64,000 bases of DNA from Sphingomonas yunnanensis (GTDB lineage Bacteria; Pseudomonadota; Alphaproteobacteria; Sphingomonadales; Sphingomonadaceae), in contig NZ_JAIOKB010000001.1 in the NCBI RefSeq assembly GCF_019898765.1, forward strand, positions 186,001 to 250,000. The letters are read 5' to 3'. The notes under the pieces were generated by a model, which was not told the DNA's origin, searched no databases, and saw only the letters and a program-made list of their open reading frames with translations. Below, in pieces: positions 1-9,104 of this stretch; position 1 is the stretch's first letter, and each line of letters opens with the position of its first letter. A program made the position numbers and the translations under genes.

Positions 1-260
1 ATCCGCGCGCTCCGGCTAACGCGCGTTTGGACCAGAGTGCGCTCTCTTCGCACAAGCCGGTGTCGAGACGGTGTCGCCGCGCTGAGTAGAATGCGAGAGC
101 GCGGCAGTCACTGGCGCTAGTCAATTCGGATCGGCTCGTCATTCGATCCGCGATGGGCGCACGCGTGCGCGCGATCTCGCCGCACCGGGTCGTCCGGGTA
201 AGCGAGGCAACCTCACACGCGCCCGGTGCGGGCGGCCGACTTCGTGGTTATGGTCGAATC

Positions 261-992
261 ATGCACCTCGCCGCCGACGCCTTGGTCCTCTCCGCCCGCG
301 CGCACGGCGAGCACGGCGCGGTGGTGCGCGGCTTCACCCGCGACGACGGGGTGCGTCCGGGCTTCGTCCGCGGCGGTCACTCGCGCCGCCTGCGTCCCTC
401 GCTCCAGCCCGGCAATATCGTGCGCGGCGACTGGCGCGCGCGCAGTGACGAGCAGCTCGCCGCGCTCACCGTCGAGCTGGTGCATAGCCGCGCGCCGCTC
501 TTCGCCCAGCCGCTGCCTGCCGCCGCGATCGAGTGGCTGTGCGCGCTCACGGCCGGCGCCCTGCCCGAGGCGCAGCCCTATCCGCGGCTGCACGACGCGC
601 TCGCCGCGGTGTTCGACGCGATCGAGGCGGCTCCGAGCGCGCAGGGCTGGGCGGGCAGCGTCGCTCGCTACGAGCTGCTGCTGCTGGCCGAACTCGGCTT
701 CGGACTCGATCTGAGCGCCTGTACCGTCACCGGCGCGCGGGACGAGCTCGCCTATGTCAGCCCGCGCAGCGGCGCCGCGGTGAGTCGCGCGGGCGCGCTC
801 GGCTATGAGACGCGCTTGCTCGCGCTGCCGCCCTTCCTGCTGTCGGGCGGTGCGGCGACATGGGACGAGGTGTTCGCCGCGCTGGCGCTCACCGTGCATT
901 TCCTCGCGCGCGACGTGCTGGTCGACCGCCGCCGCGACCTGCTCGCCGCGCGGGAGCGGCTGGTGGCGCGGCTCGCGCGGGCGGTTGCGTGA
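261..992 (+). CDS. recO: DNA repair protein RecO
   Basis: 243-residue RecO, the recombination mediator that binds ssDNA and RecR and helps load RecA in the RecF pathway. The N-terminal OB-fold portion is visible ([20 protein letters not shown], then a basic [15 protein letters not shown] loop). The alphaproteobacterial C-terminal signature follows ([20 protein letters not shown]). The start was set at the ATG giving [10 protein letters not shown] because RecO begins directly with this strand. An in-frame ATG at 153 would add 36 residues unlike the family. leuB follows 28 nt downstream on the same strand, so the two may be co-transcribed. The 260 bases before recO hold no gene I can support. 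Confidence 0.93.
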   Translation: MHLAADALVLSARAHGEHGAVVRGFTRDDGVRPGFVRGGHSRRLRPSLQPGNIVRGDWRARSDEQLAALTVELVHSRAPLFAQPLPAAAIEWLCALTAGALPEAQPYPRLHDALAAVFDAIEAAPSAQGWAGSVARYELLLLAELGFGLDLSACTVTGARDELAYVSPRSGAAVSRAGALGYETRLLALPPFLLSGGAATWDEVFAALALTVHFLARDVLVDRRRDLLAARERLVARLARAVA

Positions 993-1020
993 GCGCGCGC
1001 GCCGCGCCATGCGGTGCGGC

Positions 1021-2073
1021 ATGACCGACTCCACCCTGATCGCGATCCTGCCCGGCGACGGCATCGGCCCCGAAGTGACGCGCGAGGCGCGCCGCGTGCT
1101 CGAGGCGCTCGACCTCGGCCTCGCCTTCGAGGAGGCGCCCGTGGGCGGCGCCGCCTATCGTGGCAGCGGCCACCCGCTGCCGCCCGAGACGCTGGCGCTG
1201 GCCGATCGCGCCGCGGCGGTGCTGTTCGGCGCGGTGGGCGATCCGGCGTTCGACTCGCTCGAGCGCGCGCTGCGGCCCGAGCAGGCGATCCTCGGCATCC
1301 GCAAGCATCTCGGCACCTTCGCCAATCTCCGCCCGGCGCGGATCTTCCCCGGCCTGGAGGATGCCTCGACGCTCAAGCCCGAGGTGGCGCGAGCGATCGA
1401 CCTGGTGATCGTGCGCGAGCTCAACGGCGACGTCTATTTCGGCGCCAAGGGACGCGGCACGACGCCGGAGGGCAGGCGCGAGGGGCATGACCTGATGCGC
1501 TACGACGAGGACGAGGTGCGCCGTATCGCGCGCGTCGGCTTCGAGACGGCAGCGAGGCGGCGCGGCAAGCTCTGCTCGATCGACAAGGCCAACGTGCTCG
1601 AGACCTCGCAGCTGTGGCGCGACGTGGTGATCGAGGTGGCCGCGGACTATCCGCAGGTCGAGCTGACGCACATGTACGTCGACAATGCGGCGATGCAGCT
1701 GGTGCGCGAGCCGGGCGCGTTCGACACGATCGTGACGGGCAATCTGTTCGGCGACATCCTCTCCGATCAGGCGAGCATGTGCGTCGGCTCGATCGGCATG
1801 CTGCCCTCGGCCGCGCTGGATGGCGCGGGCAAGGGATTGTACGAGCCGATCCACGGCTCCGCCCCCGATATCGCGGGGCAGGGCAAGGCCAATCCCTGCG
1901 CCGCGATCCTGTCGGCGGCGATGCTGCTGCGTCACTCGCTCGGGCAGGACGCGGCGGCGGATCGTGTCGAGGCCGCGGTCGCCGCGGCGCTGACGCGCGG
2001 GCTGCGTACGCCCGACATGGGCGGCGACGCGACCACGGTGGCGATGGGAGACGCGGTGCTGGCGGCCCTGTGA
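1021..2073 (+). CDS. leuB: 3-isopropylmalate dehydrogenase
   Basis: 350-residue LeuB. It oxidatively decarboxylates (2R,3S)-3-isopropylmalate with NAD+ in leucine biosynthesis, in the cytosol. Family signatures are present: N-terminal [12 protein letters not shown], substrate loop around [19 protein letters not shown], the catalytic region [15 protein letters not shown], metal-binding VDNAAMQLV and [15 protein letters not shown], and NAD-binding [18 protein letters not shown]. Length is typical of the family. The ATG at 1021 gives [16 protein letters not shown], matching known N-termini; the frame is open further upstream but that extension overlaps recO and has no similarity. An intergenic inverted repeat lies just downstream, between leuB and the convergent mannosyltransferase gene. 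Confidence 0.97.
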   Translation: MTDSTLIAILPGDGIGPEVTREARRVLEALDLGLAFEEAPVGGAAYRGSGHPLPPETLALADRAAAVLFGAVGDPAFDSLERALRPEQAILGIRKHLGTFANLRPARIFPGLEDASTLKPEVARAIDLVIVRELNGDVYFGAKGRGTTPEGRREGHDLMRYDEDEVRRIARVGFETAARRRGKLCSIDKANVLETSQLWRDVVIEVAADYPQVELTHMYVDNAAMQLVREPGAFDTIVTGNLFGDILSDQASMCVGSIGMLPSAALDGAGKGLYEPIHGSAPDIAGQGKANPCAAILSAAMLLRHSLGQDAAADRVEAAVAAALTRGLRTPDMGGDATTVAMGDAVLAAL

Positions 2074-2118
2074 GGGTGGGGGTTCAAGGCTGTTATCTCG
2101 CGCTTACCCTTCTACTGG

Positions 2119-2214
2119 CGTCATCCTGAACTCGTTTCAGGATCCACCTTGCCGCCGTGTCCGCGGCGGCGGCGCCTGCGGCACAGTGGATCCTGAGACA
2201 AGCTCAGGATGACG
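2119..2214. repeat. Intergenic inverted repeat, family 1, copy A
   Basis: Two arms of about 29 bases (2119-2147 and 2186-2214) are inverted copies of each other with about three mismatches. Each arm itself contains a short dyad (TCATCCTGAA...TTCAGGAT). It sits between the convergent genes leuB and PMT and could act as a bidirectional terminator. Related elements lie at 8951-9045 and 39659-39754, with a degenerate one near 51978-52078. Confidence 0.8.
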
Positions 2215-2251
2215 CGAGGTGAGAGAACCCCGCGCCAGCCACGCTAACCTC

Positions 2252-3493
2252 TCACACCCAGCTGGCGAACCAGGTCCAGCGGTGGAATGCGGCGGCGTGT
2301 GCGAGCGGCGCGGCGGTGAGCACCGGCAGGAAGTAGAGCGTCAGCGCGAGCGCCAGCAGCAGGTACGCCTCGTCCCACCATCCCAGCCGCTCGCGCCAAT
2401 GGTCGAGCGCCACCGCCAACGCGACGCTGAGGAAGACGCTCGCCGGATAGTAATAGTAATAGAAGCCCAGCGACTTGGGGATCACCGCGAAGATGCCGAC
2501 CGCGAAGGTCCACAGCACCGCGGGCGCGAGCAGCCGCGCCGAGCCTATTTTAACCCATCCCCAGTAGCAGGCCGCCACTGCGGCCAACCCGCCCCACATT
2601 ACCGCCGGGTTGCCGAGCAGCAGGATGCCGCGCTGCGCGCCGTCGACCGGCTCGTACAGGTACCAGATCGGGCGAATCAGCAGCGGCCAGGTCCACCAGC
2701 TCGACTGATAGGTGTGATGCGGCAGCGTCTGTGTCTGCCGCAGGTACATGTCCCATTGGAACGGCAGCAGCCGCGCGAGCGTCATCGGCTCGCTCGCGTA
2801 GGAGAAGGCGGGCAGGAAGGTGAGGAAGTACACCGTCACCGAGACGCCGCCCAGCAGCGCCAGCGCGCGCACCGCGCCGAGGCCCGGCCAGCGCCCTGGC
2901 CGCTCGCGCTTCATCAGCACGAAGGTCACCGCAGCGGCCGCCACGTAGGGCGCAGCGACCCATTTGCACGCGGTGGCCAGCCCAAGCAGCGCCGCGCCCG
3001 CCGTCCAGCGCGCGGCGCTGCCGTCGCGCATCGCGGCGGAGAGCAGGACGATCCCCCACAGCAGGAAGGCGAGCAGGAACGTGTCCAGCATCGCGATCCG
3101 CGCCTGGACATAGACCGTGAAGCCCAGCACCGAGAGGAGCGCGCCGGTGAGCGCGGCGCGGGTACGCCCGGTGAGCAGCCAGGTCAGCGCGAATACCCCC
3201 GCGACGGTCGCGCTCCCCGCGAACGTCGACATGATCCGCCAGCCGAGCGGCGTGTCGCCACACAGCCGCAGTCCCAGCGCGATCAGCTCCTTGGCTAGCA
3301 GCGGGTGTTCGATATTGGCCGGCCCGGTGAGGTCCCGCAGCGCGCGCGCCGCGGGAAGATAGTGGACCTCGTCGAACACCGGCTTGTCGGGTATGGCCAA
3401 GCGGAACAGGAACAACAGCTCCGACGCGAGCGCGACTGCCAGCGCGAGCAGCCAGGGTCGTGGGGGCGTCTCCGTCTCGTCGCGCGCGGGCAT
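2252..3493 (-). CDS. PMT-family protein O-mannosyltransferase (GT39-like)
   Basis: 413-residue multipass membrane protein. Dolichyl/polyprenyl-phosphate-mannose--protein mannosyltransferases transfer mannose from a lipid carrier to Ser/Thr of exported proteins. Seen: a first membrane helix (about residues 14-34) followed by the PMT loop motif PVFDEVHYLPAA, with the acidic pair Asp41-Glu42 that is catalytic in this family. Then come NIEHPLLAKELIALG and about nine further hydrophobic segments. The chosen ATG at 3493 is preceded on the minus strand by GGGGAAAAG; an upstream in-frame ATG at 3520 would run into a repeat. It stands alone between convergent leuB and divergent metZ. The acceptor is unknown. 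A GT2 enzyme of the polyprenyl-phosphate sugar synthase type at 48675 could in principle supply its donor (inference). Confidence 0.85.
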   Translation of the reverse strand: MPARDETETPPRPWLLALAVALASELLFLFRLAIPDKPVFDEVHYLPAARALRDLTGPANIEHPLLAKELIALGLRLCGDTPLGWRIMSTFAGSATVAGVFALTWLLTGRTRAALTGALLSVLGFTVYVQARIAMLDTFLLAFLLWGIVLLSAAMRDGSAARWTAGAALLGLATACKWVAAPYVAAAAVTFVLMKRERPGRWPGLGAVRALALLGGVSVTVYFLTFLPAFSYASEPMTLARLLPFQWDMYLRQTQTLPHHTYQSSWWTWPLLIRPIWYLYEPVDGAQRGILLLGNPAVMWGGLAAVAACYWGWVKIGSARLLAPAVLWTFAVGIFAVIPKSLGFYYYYYPASVFLSVALAVALDHWRERLGWWDEAYLLLALALTLYFLPVLTAAPLAHAAAFHRWTWFASWV

Positions 3494-3508
3494 CTTTTCC
3501 CCAGTTGT

Positions 3509-3583
3509 GCTCCTGCGCACGCAGGAGCCCAGGGACGCGAGCGTGGCGGGTTATGACCCTGGGTTCCTGCGTGCGCAGGAACT
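3509..3583. repeat. Intergenic inverted repeat, family 2, copy A
   Basis: The arm at 3509-3534 (GCTCCTGCGCACGCAGGAGC core) is repeated in inverted orientation at 3558-3583 (TTCCTGCGTGCGCAGGAA core, flanked by CCCTGGG) with two mismatches. Each arm is itself a palindrome. It lies between the divergent genes PMT and metZ, so it is in or next to their promoters. A similar element is at 23724-23797 and a single arm at 58458-58482. Confidence 0.8.
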
Positions 3584-3689
3584 TGGGCTGCCGTTCCGTT
3601 CCTTCCTTGCGGCAGCGCCGGCGCCGCGACAAGCCTATCCGCCGGCTGCCCCTTGTCTCAGCGGCGCGCGGGGGGCAAAGCGTGCCGCC

Positions 3690-4895
3690 ATGAAGCGGCG
3701 CAGCGGACAGGACCGGTCGGTCACCCAGCATTGGCGCCCCGCCACCCTCGCGGTGCGCGGCGGCACCGCACGTTCCGAGTTCGGCGAGACCTCGGAAGCG
3801 ATCTTCCTCACCTCGGGCTATAGCTATGACCGCGCGGAGGACGCCGCGGCGCGCTTCGCCGGCGAGCAGGAGGGGATGACCTATTCCCGCCTGCAGAACC
3901 CGACGGTGGAGATGCTGGAGCAGCGGATCGCGCTGCTCGAGGGCGCCGAGGCGTGCCGCACCATGGCGACCGGCATGGCGGCGATGACAGCGGCGCTGCT
4001 GTGCCAGCTCCAGCAGGGCGACCATGTCGTCGCCGGTCGCGCCGCTTTCGGATCGTGCCGCTGGCTCGTCGACACCCTGCTGCCGCGCTTCGGCATCCAG
4101 ACCACGACCGTGGACGCGCGCGACGCGGGCGCATTCGAGGCGGCGGTGCGCCCGAACACCAAGGTCTTCTTCTTCGAGACGCCGGCCAACCCGACGATGG
4201 ACGTGGTCGACCTGCGCGCCGTGTGCGGCATCGCGCGCGAGCGCGGCATCGTCAGCGTCGTCGACAACGCTTTCGCCACGCCGGCGCTGCAGCGCCCGCT
4301 CGAGTTCGGCGCCGATGTGGTCGCTTACTCCGCCACCAAGATGATGGACGGACAGGGGCGCGTGCTCGCCGGCGCGGTGTGCGGCAGCCAGGATTTCGTC
4401 ACCAACACCCTCCTACCCTTCACGCGCAACACCGGTCCCACGCTGAGTGCCTTCAACGCCTGGGTCGTGCTCAAGGGGCTGGAGACGCTCGACCTGCGCA
4501 TCCGGCGCCAGTCGGAGAATTCGGTCGCGGTCGGGCAGTTCCTAGAAGGCCGCGTGCCGCGCATGCTCCATCCGGGACTGTCGAGCCACCCGCAGCACGC
4601 GCTGGCGATGGCGCAGATGGCGGCGGCGGGGCCGATCTTCGCGTTCGAGGTGGCCGATCGCGCCCAGGCGCACGCGCTGCTCAACGCGCTGGGGCTGATC
4701 GACATCTCCAACAATATCGGCGACTCGCGCTCGCTGATGACCCATCCCGCCTCGACCACCCATTACGGCGTCTCGCCCGAGGCGCGCGCCGAGATGGGCG
4801 TCACCGAGGGGCTGCTCCGCCTCAACGTCGGGCTCGAGGATCCCCGCGACCTGATCGACGACCTCGACCAGGCGCTGCGACAGGTCGGTCTATGA
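3690..4895 (+). CDS. metZ: O-succinylhomoserine sulfhydrylase
   Basis: 401-residue PLP enzyme of the Cys/Met metabolism (gamma) family. It forms homocysteine from O-succinylhomoserine and sulfide, the direct sulfhydrylation route to methionine. Seen: N-terminal TLAVRGGTARSEFGETSEA, MTYSRLQNPTVEMLEQRIA, FETPANPTMDVVDL, and the PLP-lysine region VAYSATKMMDGQGRVLAG (Lys in SATK). The ATG giving MKRRSGQDRSVTQHWRPAT matches MetZ N-termini; the frame is open upstream but covers a repeat. No strong Shine-Dalgarno precedes it; the leader contains two GC-rich hairpins (about 3606-3633 and 3640-3666). Its stop overlaps the apaG start (ATGA), so the two are translationally coupled. ahcY, also of the methyl cycle, is 5.5 kb away. 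Confidence 0.94.
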   Translation: MKRRSGQDRSVTQHWRPATLAVRGGTARSEFGETSEAIFLTSGYSYDRAEDAAARFAGEQEGMTYSRLQNPTVEMLEQRIALLEGAEACRTMATGMAAMTAALLCQLQQGDHVVAGRAAFGSCRWLVDTLLPRFGIQTTTVDARDAGAFEAAVRPNTKVFFFETPANPTMDVVDLRAVCGIARERGIVSVVDNAFATPALQRPLEFGADVVAYSATKMMDGQGRVLAGAVCGSQDFVTNTLLPFTRNTGPTLSAFNAWVVLKGLETLDLRIRRQSENSVAVGQFLEGRVPRMLHPGLSSHPQHALAMAQMAAAGPIFAFEVADRAQAHALLNALGLIDISNNIGDSRSLMTHPASTTHYGVSPEARAEMGVTEGLLRLNVGLEDPRDLIDDLDQALRQVGL

Positions 4896-5308
4896 GCGGC
4901 GCGATCGGGATGGAGGCGCTGTTCCCGCTGGCCGCGACGACCGGCACCGTGACGGTGCGCGTGTCGGTCAGCTACCTGCCTGAACAGTCCGAGCCGGCGC
5001 GCGGGCGGTGGTTCTGGGCCTATCACATTCGTCTCGAGAATGACGGCGCGGGCGCGGTGCAGCTTCTCACGCGCCACTGGGTGATCACCGACGGCAACGG
5101 CGCGCGCCATACCGTGGAGGGCGAGGGCGTCGTCGGCGAGCAGCCGCTGATCGCTCCCGGCGCGAGCTACGACTATGTCTCGGGCTGCCCGCTCGCCACG
5201 CCGAGCGGGGCGATGCAAGGTAGCTACCGCATGATCGCCGAGAATGGGCAGCTGTTCGACGTCGCTATCCCGCGCTTCGCGCTGACCGCGCCGGCGGTGG
5301 CGGAGTGA
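4892..5308 (+). CDS. apaG: Co2+/Mg2+ efflux-associated protein ApaG
   Basis: 138-residue ApaG-domain protein (fibronectin-III-like beta sandwich). In enterobacteria mutants are affected in Co2+ resistance and Mg2+ efflux, but the biochemical role is unsettled. Seen: VRVSVSYLPEQSEPARGRWF, AYHIRLENDGAGAVQLLTRHW, the glycine-rich GEGVVGEQPLIAPG loop typical of ApaG, and a C-terminal IPRFALTAP. The ATG overlaps the metZ stop by 4 nt. The following regulator starts at GTG overlapping this stop, giving a coupled metZ-apaG-lysR-GNAT run. metZ-apaG adjacency is common in alphaproteobacteria. Confidence 0.94.
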   Translation: MSGAIGMEALFPLAATTGTVTVRVSVSYLPEQSEPARGRWFWAYHIRLENDGAGAVQLLTRHWVITDGNGARHTVEGEGVVGEQPLIAPGASYDYVSGCPLATPSGAMQGSYRMIAENGQLFDVAIPRFALTAPAVAE

Positions 5309-6092
5309 AGCGCACCCACCTGCCGCTCAACGGGCTGCGCGTGCTCGACGCCGCGGCGCGCCATCTCTCCTTCACCCGCGCCGCCGACGAGCTGGCGGTG
5401 ACTCCCGCCGCGGTCGGCCAGCAGATCCGCGCCCTGGAGGATACCTTGGGCGTGGTGCTGTTCCGTCGCACCACCAAGGGGCTGGAGCTGACCCCTGAGG
5501 GCGAGGCCGGGCTCGCGCCGCTGCGACAGGGCTTCCTCGAGTTCGAGGAAGCGGTGCGCGCGATGCAGGCGGGTCAGTCGTCCAAGTCGCTGACGATCGC
5601 GGCGCCGCGCGACGTGACCGAGAAGTGGCTGCTGCCCCGCCTCGCCGAGATCGCGGCGAGTGACGCCGAGCTGCGCTTCGCGCTCGTCGCCGCGGACGAC
5701 AACGTCGATTTCACCGAGGCCAACCTCGACCTCGCGATCCGCTGGGGCGAGGGTCCCGGTGCGCTCGAGGGCGAGGCGATCGAGAGCGAGGGACTGGTCA
5801 CGGTCGAGCGGGCGGGCGGTGGCGCTGCCACGGTAATCCATTGGCCGGGCGCCCCGCAGGGCGAGAGTACGGCGCAGGTGCGCGTCGGTGACGCCGGCCT
5901 GGCGATCGACGCCGCCGCCGCGGGGCTGGGTCGCGCCACCGTCCCCGAGCTGCTCGCGACGCGCGACATCGCCGCGGGGCGGCTGGTCACGGTCGGTGAG
6001 GCGACGCTGTCGCGGCTCGGTTATTGGCTGATCGCGCCGACCCCGCAGTGGCGCCAGCGCAAGGTGCAGGCGCTGGTCGAGGCGCTCGCCGG

Positions 6093-6096
<4 letters not shown>
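5305..6096 (+). CDS. LysR-family transcriptional regulator (GcvA-like)
   Basis: 263-residue LysR-type regulator. The N-terminal winged helix-turn-helix spans about residues 1-65 (LPLNGLRVLDAAARHLSFTR, AADELAVTPAAVGQQIRALE, GVVLFRRTTKGLELTPEG). A shortened effector-binding domain follows (SLTIAAPRDVTEKWLLPRLA, LDLAIRWGEG). The LPLNGLR start and the AVTPAAVGQQIRALE helix resemble the GcvA/AmpR subgroup. It is somewhat short (family about 300 residues), with the C-terminal subdomain reduced. The GTG start overlaps the apaG TGA, and its own stop overlaps the next gene's GTG. Its target is unknown; co-transcription with metZ makes sulfur or methionine genes a reasonable guess. Confidence 0.88.
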
Positions 6097-6662
<566 letters not shown>

Positions 6663-6722
6663 TGAGGGTCGCGATCTCCCCGACGGCGCCCCGGCGTTCG
6701 CCGGGGCGCGATCGCTAGCGCC

Positions 6723-7337
6723 TCACTCGGGGACGGTATTCTCGTCCGCGATCTTGGCCTCGAACGACTTGCTCGAGTCCGTGCCGTCGGGCTGGTGCGC
6801 GCCGCCGTGCTTCGCGCCGGGCTTGCCCTCCGACTTGCCGCCCGCCTTGCCCTCCGGCTTCGGCGCCGGGTGCGGCGGCTGTTTCGGCGTGGAGCCGCGC
6901 AGCGACAGCAGCGCAGCGGTCGCCGCCGCACCGATCGCGGCCACGCCGCCCGCGATCGCCGCCGCGCCCCATTTGCCACCGACCTTGTCGGTCGCACGCG
7001 ATACCGCCTTGCCGGCGCCGCGTGTGCCGCGGGTGGCGCTCTTGCGCGTGTCCGCGGCGGCGCGGGTGGCGCGCTTGCGGGCCGCGCCGGCGGTGCGCGC
7101 GACGCTCTTGGTCGCCGCGGTCACCGTCTCGCCGGCCTGCTCGAGCGTCGACGACCCGGGTGCAGCCTTCGCCGCCGCGCGGCGCTTGGGTGCGGGCGTG
7201 TCGCTCGCGCTCTTGCGCTTCGTCGCCGGCTTGCTCGCCGCGCTCGCGCTGGTCTTGCGCGGCGCGCGGCGGCGCGGCGTCGCCGGCTTGGACGGTGCCG
7301 GCGCGGAGGTCGGCGTATCGCTGCTGTCGTCGGCCAT
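6723..7337 (-). CDS. Lys/Ala/Pro-rich histone H1-like protein
   Basis: 204-residue low-complexity protein, no enzymatic domain recognised. Residues about 1-125 are rich in Lys, Arg, Ala, Pro and Ser/Thr (e.g. KPATPRRRAPRKTSASAASK and SVARTAGAARKRATRAAADT), like eukaryotic H1 tails and bacterial AlgP/Hc1-type proteins. One glycine/alanine-rich hydrophobic segment follows (GAAAIAGGVAAIGAAATAAL, about residues 130-155) that could span a membrane. The tail is Gly/Lys/Pro-rich. Two ATG codons are adjacent at 7340 and 7337; AGGGAG lies 6 nt from the second, which I chose. Nucleic-acid binding is an inference from composition. The hydrophobic segment argues that it could instead be a membrane-anchored basic protein. 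Confidence 0.7.
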   Translation of the reverse strand: MADDSSDTPTSAPAPSKPATPRRRAPRKTSASAASKPATKRKSASDTPAPKRRAAAKAAPGSSTLEQAGETVTAATKSVARTAGAARKRATRAAADTRKSATRGTRGAGKAVSRATDKVGGKWGAAAIAGGVAAIGAAATAALLSLRGSTPKQPPHPAPKPEGKAGGKSEGKPGAKHGGAHQPDGTDSSKSFEAKIADENTVPE

Positions 7338-7412
7338 CATCTGCTCCCTGGCGAAATGGTACGGCCGCGTAACGCGCGGCCGCCGCTTCGTTTCCCAGGC
7401 ACTCGCGGGCAC

Positions 7413-8843
7413 TTAGCGGAACGGCGGCTCGTTGAAGGCGCGCAGCTTGCGACTGTGCAGCTTGGCCCCCTCGCGACGCAGTTCCTCGCAGGTCTCGATT
7501 CCGATCCGCATATGCTCGCTGATCGCGCGCTCGTAGAAGCGGTTGGCCTGCCCCGGCAGCTTGAGCTCGCCGTGCAGCGGCTTGTCCGACACGCACAGCA
7601 AGGTGCCGTAGGGCACGCGGAAGCGATAGCCCTGCGCGGCGATCGTGGCCGACTCCATGTCGATCGCGACCGCGCGGCTGAGCGAGAAGCGCAGTGCCGA
7701 GCGCGCATAGCGCAACTCCCAGTTGCGATCGTCAGTGGTGACGATCGTGCCCGTTCGCAGCCGCCGCTTGAGCGCGTCGCCCGTCTGCCCGCTGACCGTC
7801 TCGGCCGCGCGCGCGAGTGCCTGCTGCACTTCGGCGATGGCGGGCACGGGGATCTCGGGCGGCAGCATGTCGTCGAGCACGTGATCGTCGCGCAGGTAAG
7901 CGTGCGCGAGCACATAGTCGCCGATCCGCTGCGAGGGGCGCAGCCCGCCGCAATGGCCGATCATCACCCAGGCCTCTGGCCGCATCACCGCGAGATGATC
8001 GCAGATCGTCTTGGCGTTGGATGGGCCGACGCCGATGTTGACGAGCGTGATGCCGGTGCGATCGTCCGCCATCAGGTGGTAGGCCGGCATCTGCAGCCGC
8101 CGCCACGCGCTGTCGTCGAGTAGCGCCGGGTCATCGCCGGCCTGGAACAGCACGCCGCCCGGCCCCGAGAGCGCGGTGAAGCGGCTGTCGCCGCCGACCT
8201 GGCTCGCGCCCCAGCGCACGAACTCGTCGACGTAGCGGTGATAGTTGGTGAACAGCACGTAGCGCTGGACGTGCTCGGGCGGTGTGCCGGTGTAATGCCG
8301 GAGCCGCGCCAGGCTGAAGTCGGTGCGCAACCCGTCGAACAGCGCGAGCGGGCGCGTGCCGTCGATCGAGGCCCAGAGGCCGTCGGCGATCTCGTCGCCG
8401 ATATAGGCGAGCTCGGTGGTCGGGAACCAGCGCGCCAGCTCGGCGGCGGAGACGGTGTCGAGGCTCAGCGCGTGGCCGGCGTCGATCACATAGGGGAAGG
8501 GGATCTCCTGCGTCCCGGCCACGGCGCTGACGGTGACGTCATAATCTTCGATCAGGAGGGTCAGCTGCTCGCTGAGGTAATCGGCGAAGACCGCTGGCTT
8601 GGTGACGCTGATGCGGTATTCGCCGGGGCTGACCAGCCGGCCGAAGGAGCGAAGCGGCGTGGGACGATCGTCGCCGCCGGCGAAGCGGAGCCGTATCTCG
8701 GGATAGGCGAAGGAGCCGTCGCGCCGCGTCTCGGCGGCGGGCGGCGTGCCCTCCGCGATATAGAGGGAGATCGCCGCCTTGAGCCGGTCGACCGACGCGG
8801 TGTAGAGCCGGTCGAGTTCCCGTACGATGTCGTTCGCTGTCAT
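7413..8843 (-). CDS. amn: AMP nucleosidase
   Basis: 476-residue Amn. It hydrolyses AMP to adenine and ribose 5-phosphate and helps control the adenylate pool. Seen: an N-terminal AMP nucleosidase-specific domain (residues about 1-185, with DGSFAYPEIRLRFAGG and RLVSPGEYRISVTKP). The C-terminal nucleoside-phosphorylase fold follows, with TLVNIGVGPSNAKTICDHLA, WVMIGHCGGLRPSQRIGDYV and AIDMESATIAAQGYRFRVPY; the glutamate in DMESATIA is the family's purine-site residue. Length agrees with E. coli Amn. It is followed downstream (same strand) by the histone-like gene, with 75 nt between. Confidence 0.95.
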   Translation of the reverse strand: MTANDIVRELDRLYTASVDRLKAAISLYIAEGTPPAAETRRDGSFAYPEIRLRFAGGDDRPTPLRSFGRLVSPGEYRISVTKPAVFADYLSEQLTLLIEDYDVTVSAVAGTQEIPFPYVIDAGHALSLDTVSAAELARWFPTTELAYIGDEIADGLWASIDGTRPLALFDGLRTDFSLARLRHYTGTPPEHVQRYVLFTNYHRYVDEFVRWGASQVGGDSRFTALSGPGGVLFQAGDDPALLDDSAWRRLQMPAYHLMADDRTGITLVNIGVGPSNAKTICDHLAVMRPEAWVMIGHCGGLRPSQRIGDYVLAHAYLRDDHVLDDMLPPEIPVPAIAEVQQALARAAETVSGQTGDALKRRLRTGTIVTTDDRNWELRYARSALRFSLSRAVAIDMESATIAAQGYRFRVPYGTLLCVSDKPLHGELKLPGQANRFYERAISEHMRIGIETCEELRREGAKLHSRKLRAFNEPPFR

Positions 8844-8950
8844 TCCCGACGGTTACATTTGCGGTGTGACCGCGGCAAGTCGCGCAATCCACCGGCGTGG
8901 CGGGGAGTGATGAGGACACCGTTCCCACGCGGAGATCATCGCGACCATCC

Positions 8951-9045
8951 GTCATCCCGGGCTTGACCCGGGATCCATGGTGCCGCGACAGCCGCTCGAG
9001 TTGCTCTCGCGGACGATTGGATTCCGGCTCACGGCCGGGATGACG
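8951..9045. repeat. Intergenic inverted repeat, family 1, copy B
   Basis: Left arm 8951-8980 reads GTCATCCCGGGCTTGACCCG plus GGATCC; right arm about 9021-9045 reads ATTCCGGCTCACGGCCGGGA then TGACG. The arms are imperfect inverted copies, each with an internal dyad. It lies upstream of amn and downstream of the peroxiredoxin gene. No other feature is seen in 8844-9104. Confidence 0.75.
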
Positions 9046-9104
9046 ATAGTGGAGCGCGCGATCCCATCAGGCGACGACCCCGCCATGCGGAAAGGTATCG
9101 AGTC

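Noticed and set aside
1..260. Possible gene or RNA at the left edge
   Set aside because: No tRNA fold, no frame with coding character and no recognisable motif before recO.
2219..3298. Plus-strand frame opposite the PMT gene
   Set aside because: Gln/Arg/Glu-rich translation without similarity; PMT motifs and membrane segments are on the minus strand.
3584..3689. SAM-II riboswitch upstream of metZ
   Set aside because: The expected conserved core and pseudoknot elements could not be identified; only generic GC hairpins are present.
7021..7330. Repetitive Ala/Arg/Lys codons as tandem DNA repeat or CRISPR-like array
   Set aside because: Repetition is at the amino-acid composition level of the histone-like protein; there are no regular repeat units or spacers.
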